Assembly: GCF_022539315.1 (NCBI RefSeq)
Contig: NC_066316.1
Location: 12,269,108-12,333,107 of the forward strand
Source: Serinus canaria
Lineage: Eukaryota > Chordata > Aves > Passeriformes > Fringillidae
Direction of reading: 5' to 3'
Length of the DNA: 64,000 nucleotides
Part shown: piece after piece, positions 60,901-64,000 of the stretch
Numbering within the stretch: the stretch's first letter is position 1
How the letters are laid out: every line of letters starts with the position of its first letter
Notes under the pieces: model-generated
What the model was told of the DNA's origin: nothing
The model's input: only the letters and a program-made list of their open reading frames with translations
Database searches by the model: none
Position numbers and translations under genes: made by a program

Positions 60901-63900
60901 TCTGACACTACTTTCAACACCTGATTGAAAGACTTGGTTACAATTTATTGTCTGAGTGAAGATGAGGGGGTTTTTTTTATCTTGTGGCCACAAAAGGATT
61001 TTGCTGCCTGTGAGCCATTCTGGCTCCAGGAGAAAGTGAGCCAGCACCAGAGCCTCCCCCTTGAGCAGTGCCCAGGCTGGACACAGTCACTGCATCCAGC
61101 AGAGCAGCTGTGTGGCACAAGCACGGCTTGAGACACCCAGAGGGTGACAATTTTTGGTGCTGCTGCAGCACTGACCTGAAATCAGGAGCTAAGTGTCCCT
61201 CCCCAGTGCCCATGCTGTGCCACTGCTGGTTTTACTGGGACAAAGACATTGCTCCTCTGTGAATTGCTGCTGAGGTTCTTGGCAGCATTTTTGCACTCAT
61301 GGCACAGGACATAAAAAATGTTCTTCTCTCCTTTTATCAGGTATATAGCTATAACAGCATCTGTTATATTTATTGATGAACATGAAAGATCTATCTTTGC
61401 ATTAAGAAACATCTAGAATGCTCTTGTCTCCTGTGGCTGTAACTTTCCAACTGGGGACCATCTGTTTCCCCTCTATAAAAACCTCTTGGGCTCTTTTCTT
61501 CAATTGCCCATCACTGGTTTAACTGTAAACAGAGTTTAACCCAGCAGGCTGGTGTTTAAGTTACTCCAAAGTTACTCCAAAGAGTAAAGCTGGCTCTCTA
61601 ATCACCAGTGTCACTTCTAGCCCAGCAGAGCTACAGCTCCCAATGGATGTGGGTGACAGCAAAGTGACCACCACCCTGCAGAGCTTCATGTCTCAGAGTA
61701 TGGCACAGGCAAGGGATGGGCACAGCAGAGGGGGTGGCTCAAAATGCTCACAAGAATGTGTCACCATCCCAAGCAAGCTGCTGTCCCTGCTCCTTCCATC
61801 TCCCATCCCAGCACCCCTGGGTGAGTAAATGCCTTCCCCTGGGATAGCCCCACTAACAGGCCGGGCTTTGCTCTGATATGGAAATGGATTTGTTGCCATT
61901 TCAGAAGCTAGGAAATTTCAGCAGCAGTTTTTGTTTCCTAGCAGCTTCCCAGGGAGGGATGTAATCTGAAACAAGCAGGGGAGAGAGCAATCAAGCACCA
62001 GTTTGAACCGGATTTTTCAAAGTGAGGTGCTAAAAACTGATCTTAGTGGCAAACCATCAATGGAAGCAAGGCAGAGAAAGAAACAGGAAGAAGGAAATCA
62101 TGACATGCTCTGAATCCTGAAAAACAATTTAGGCAACTATGCTTCCTTAAAAATACATGCAATTTCTTCCTGAGCACTTTGGAAAGCTGTGCCATGATGT
62201 GTGCTCACGGGTGTCAACATGCATATTATTTTGACAAGTAATTCACAGAATTGACTGCATCATACTGAGCACTGAAATAAAATTCTGGTTTTTTACTGCT
62301 GGCTCAAATTTGACTGGAATGGTTTGGATCCTGCTCTCAGAAGCATTAAACAAGCTCTGCTGGAGAGCAGCCAGACTTGGTCTGAGTTTCTGTTAGGTAC
62401 ACTGGCAGCCCAATGTAAGCTAGCTGCAATTGGAAGGAATAATAATAAAAAAATATTAAAAAGTCATGATTTTGATGGAAGGCATCACACTGTAACAGAA
62501 CATGATCCCAGAGAATAACTCTAGGTCATGGAAAAAGTTTTAGAGCTCTTCCTCCCTTCCCTCAATGGATGCATGCAAAAATATGTGAGTGGTGTTAGTA
62601 AGAAGAGCAAGCAGGCTAACACAACAAAATTAAGAAAAAAAAAAAAAAGAAAGGCAAAAGGGGAAAAAAGAAATGAAAAGGAAGAGAACTCATTTGTTGG
62701 CATTAATATCTAGTAACAAAAAAATCAACCCACCAAAAAGTCAAAGAACACAAAATATAATCTCAAAGCCAATCACTTCCCAGCTGCTCTTCACTTAATT
62801 ACCCAGAACTCAGCAGTTCACACAACACCCCGAACTTACCACTTAAAAAGCATAAAATAAAGAGATATATCACATGGTGTCTTCACAGAACAGCTCTGAT
62901 CCATGGCTGGTGTGACAGGGGATGTAATTTCTCAGGGGAGGTTTGCTGTTGGCAGAGTGGTGCTGCCACCCCACGCTCACCCCTTGTGAAATGGATGGAG
63001 GGAGGTGAGCTCCTTCCAGCTGCTGAAGCCCTTGCACAGCTGGCGCTGTCTGGATCAGCAGAGCATGTGGAACAGCACAGATGGGAGAAATGGATCTTTT
63101 GCCACCACTCATGCCAAGCAAGAGCCATGGCAGTGTGGCACAGCTCCAGCAGTTTCCCTCCCTGCTACTCCTGCCCCAGGCATCAGGGTAAGACCAGACC
63201 TCCACAGCCCATCCACCTGCAGTGGCACCTGAGTGCCGAAAACTAAACATACTAAAACTCAAAAGGGAAAAGAAATCCTACATGTGTGCCTTGGGTGTAT
63301 CCAGGAGTACCAATATTTTAACTGCTTGTGTCTGCTGAGCTGGGAAATACTGACAAGCAGAGCCAGAATAAACCTTTCCCCACCTCAGCAGTCTTCAGCT
63401 GTCCGAGGAAGCAGGAAATAAAGGGAGCTGAGACACGCTCTCCTTGTAGCAGCTCAGGCTCAGCTCCCCTGGATTTCACAGCAGGTTTCCTCTCTCTAGC
63501 TGTTTAACAGGCATGCTTGATGAAATCCAGTCATTGCAGGCACACTGCACACACCAGTGCCTGCTCTCTAACCCTGCCACCCCACTGAGCCCCATGCTGC
63601 AGCAGCAAACACAGGAATTTAGAAATGGCTGTGTAAAAAGAAGAGCACGTACCAGATTTTAAAGCCTTGAAGCTGTGAGTCCATCCTGCTCCTTTCACAG
63701 GACAGCACATTTCTCTGAGCTCCCTTTTATGTCCCTGTGGTTCACCAGGATGCTGATAAATGTGTCCTTGTCACCTGTCTGCGTTACACACCACAAAAAT
63801 TTATGGCCTCTTGCCATCTGTTTCAATTTAAAAACTTACATATAGAGCTGGGTGCCTTGCCCAGTAAAATACTTCTGGAAAGAGAATTTTGTAGTCTGAT

Positions 63901-64000
63901 AATGGACCAGATCTCCAGTTGGCATTCATCCACATGCTTCCAGTAGTGCCACTTGATTTACAGCAGCCAGGCAGTCAGGTAGGTAACAACACAACAATAA
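54944..64000. other. Long unclassified stretch
   Basis: No complete gene or named transposon. Includes a small 12-bp hairpin at 60756-60789, a splice-bounded open segment at 61621-61820, an A-rich, purine-rich run at 62625-62690 and T- or A-rich runs near 56188-56203 and 56671-56680. Frames of up to 148 codons (- strand, 55466-55912) show no domain. Confidence 0.5.
60756..60789. repeat. 12-bp perfect inverted repeat, 10-nt loop
   Basis: GTGTCAGCTGGT at 60756-60767 is the exact reverse complement of 60778-60789. Short enough to occur by chance in a window this size. Confidence 0.85.

Noticed and set aside
61460..61490. CTATAAAAACC, TATA-box-like
   Set aside because: An isolated motif without a following transcript signal. 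Such motifs are frequent in AT-rich DNA.
63840..63874. A - strand segment of 35 nt between a strong acceptor and a GTAAGT donor
   Set aside because: All three frames are open but only about 11 codons long, so it cannot be separated from chance pairing of splice-like sites.
1..64000. Search for CRISPR arrays, tRNA genes, rRNA genes and bacterial-type operons
   Set aside because: No regularly spaced direct repeats, cloverleaf-type genes or closely packed coding frames were seen, consistent with vertebrate noncoding DNA.

Overview
The window looks like nuclear DNA from a bird, most likely a songbird (passerine). The main evidence is four 5'-truncated CR1-type LINE tails, recognisable by the conserved end of ORF2 and the short 3'-terminal repeats, and four solo retroviral LTRs. 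I recognise the LTRs as avian families, and three of them as types common in songbird genomes. The rest is moderately AT-rich, stop-rich DNA with microsatellites. There are no bacterial operons, ribosome binding sites or dense coding. The species call rests on remembered repeat families, not on a search.

Layout. 1-6 kb: unclassified DNA with one possible small exon on the + strand (4864-4952). 6-9 kb: a repeat cluster holding a CR1 tail (-), an old LINE reverse-transcriptase fragment (+), a perfect 27-bp hairpin and a solo LTR (-). 10.4-10.7 kb: a CR1 tail (+). 16.6-18.0 kb: two inverted copies of an unnamed repeat of about 125 bp. 18.4-18.9 kb: a CR1 tail (-). 19-28 kb: mostly unclassified DNA with a CCAAT microsatellite and an unusually long open frame. 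28.0-28.6 kb: a solo LTR (-) with a 4-bp target duplication. 28.8-30.6 kb: two 196-bp copies of an unnamed sequence facing each other. 39.0-39.3 kb: a solo LTR with an internal deletion. 44.1-44.8 kb: a full-looking solo LTR (+). 45.5 kb: the best candidate exon of the window, on the - strand. 46-64 kb: unclassified DNA with low-complexity runs and one CR1 tail (+) at 54.5-54.9 kb.

No complete protein-coding gene, tRNA, rRNA or CRISPR array is visible. The window is best read as intergenic DNA or large introns, with at most a few small exons. The genes do not form a visible pathway. The history that can be read is one of retrotransposon insertion, decay and local inverted or tandem duplication. 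The most unusual structures are the two inverted repeat pairs, the perfect hairpin and the phase-0/0 candidate exon.
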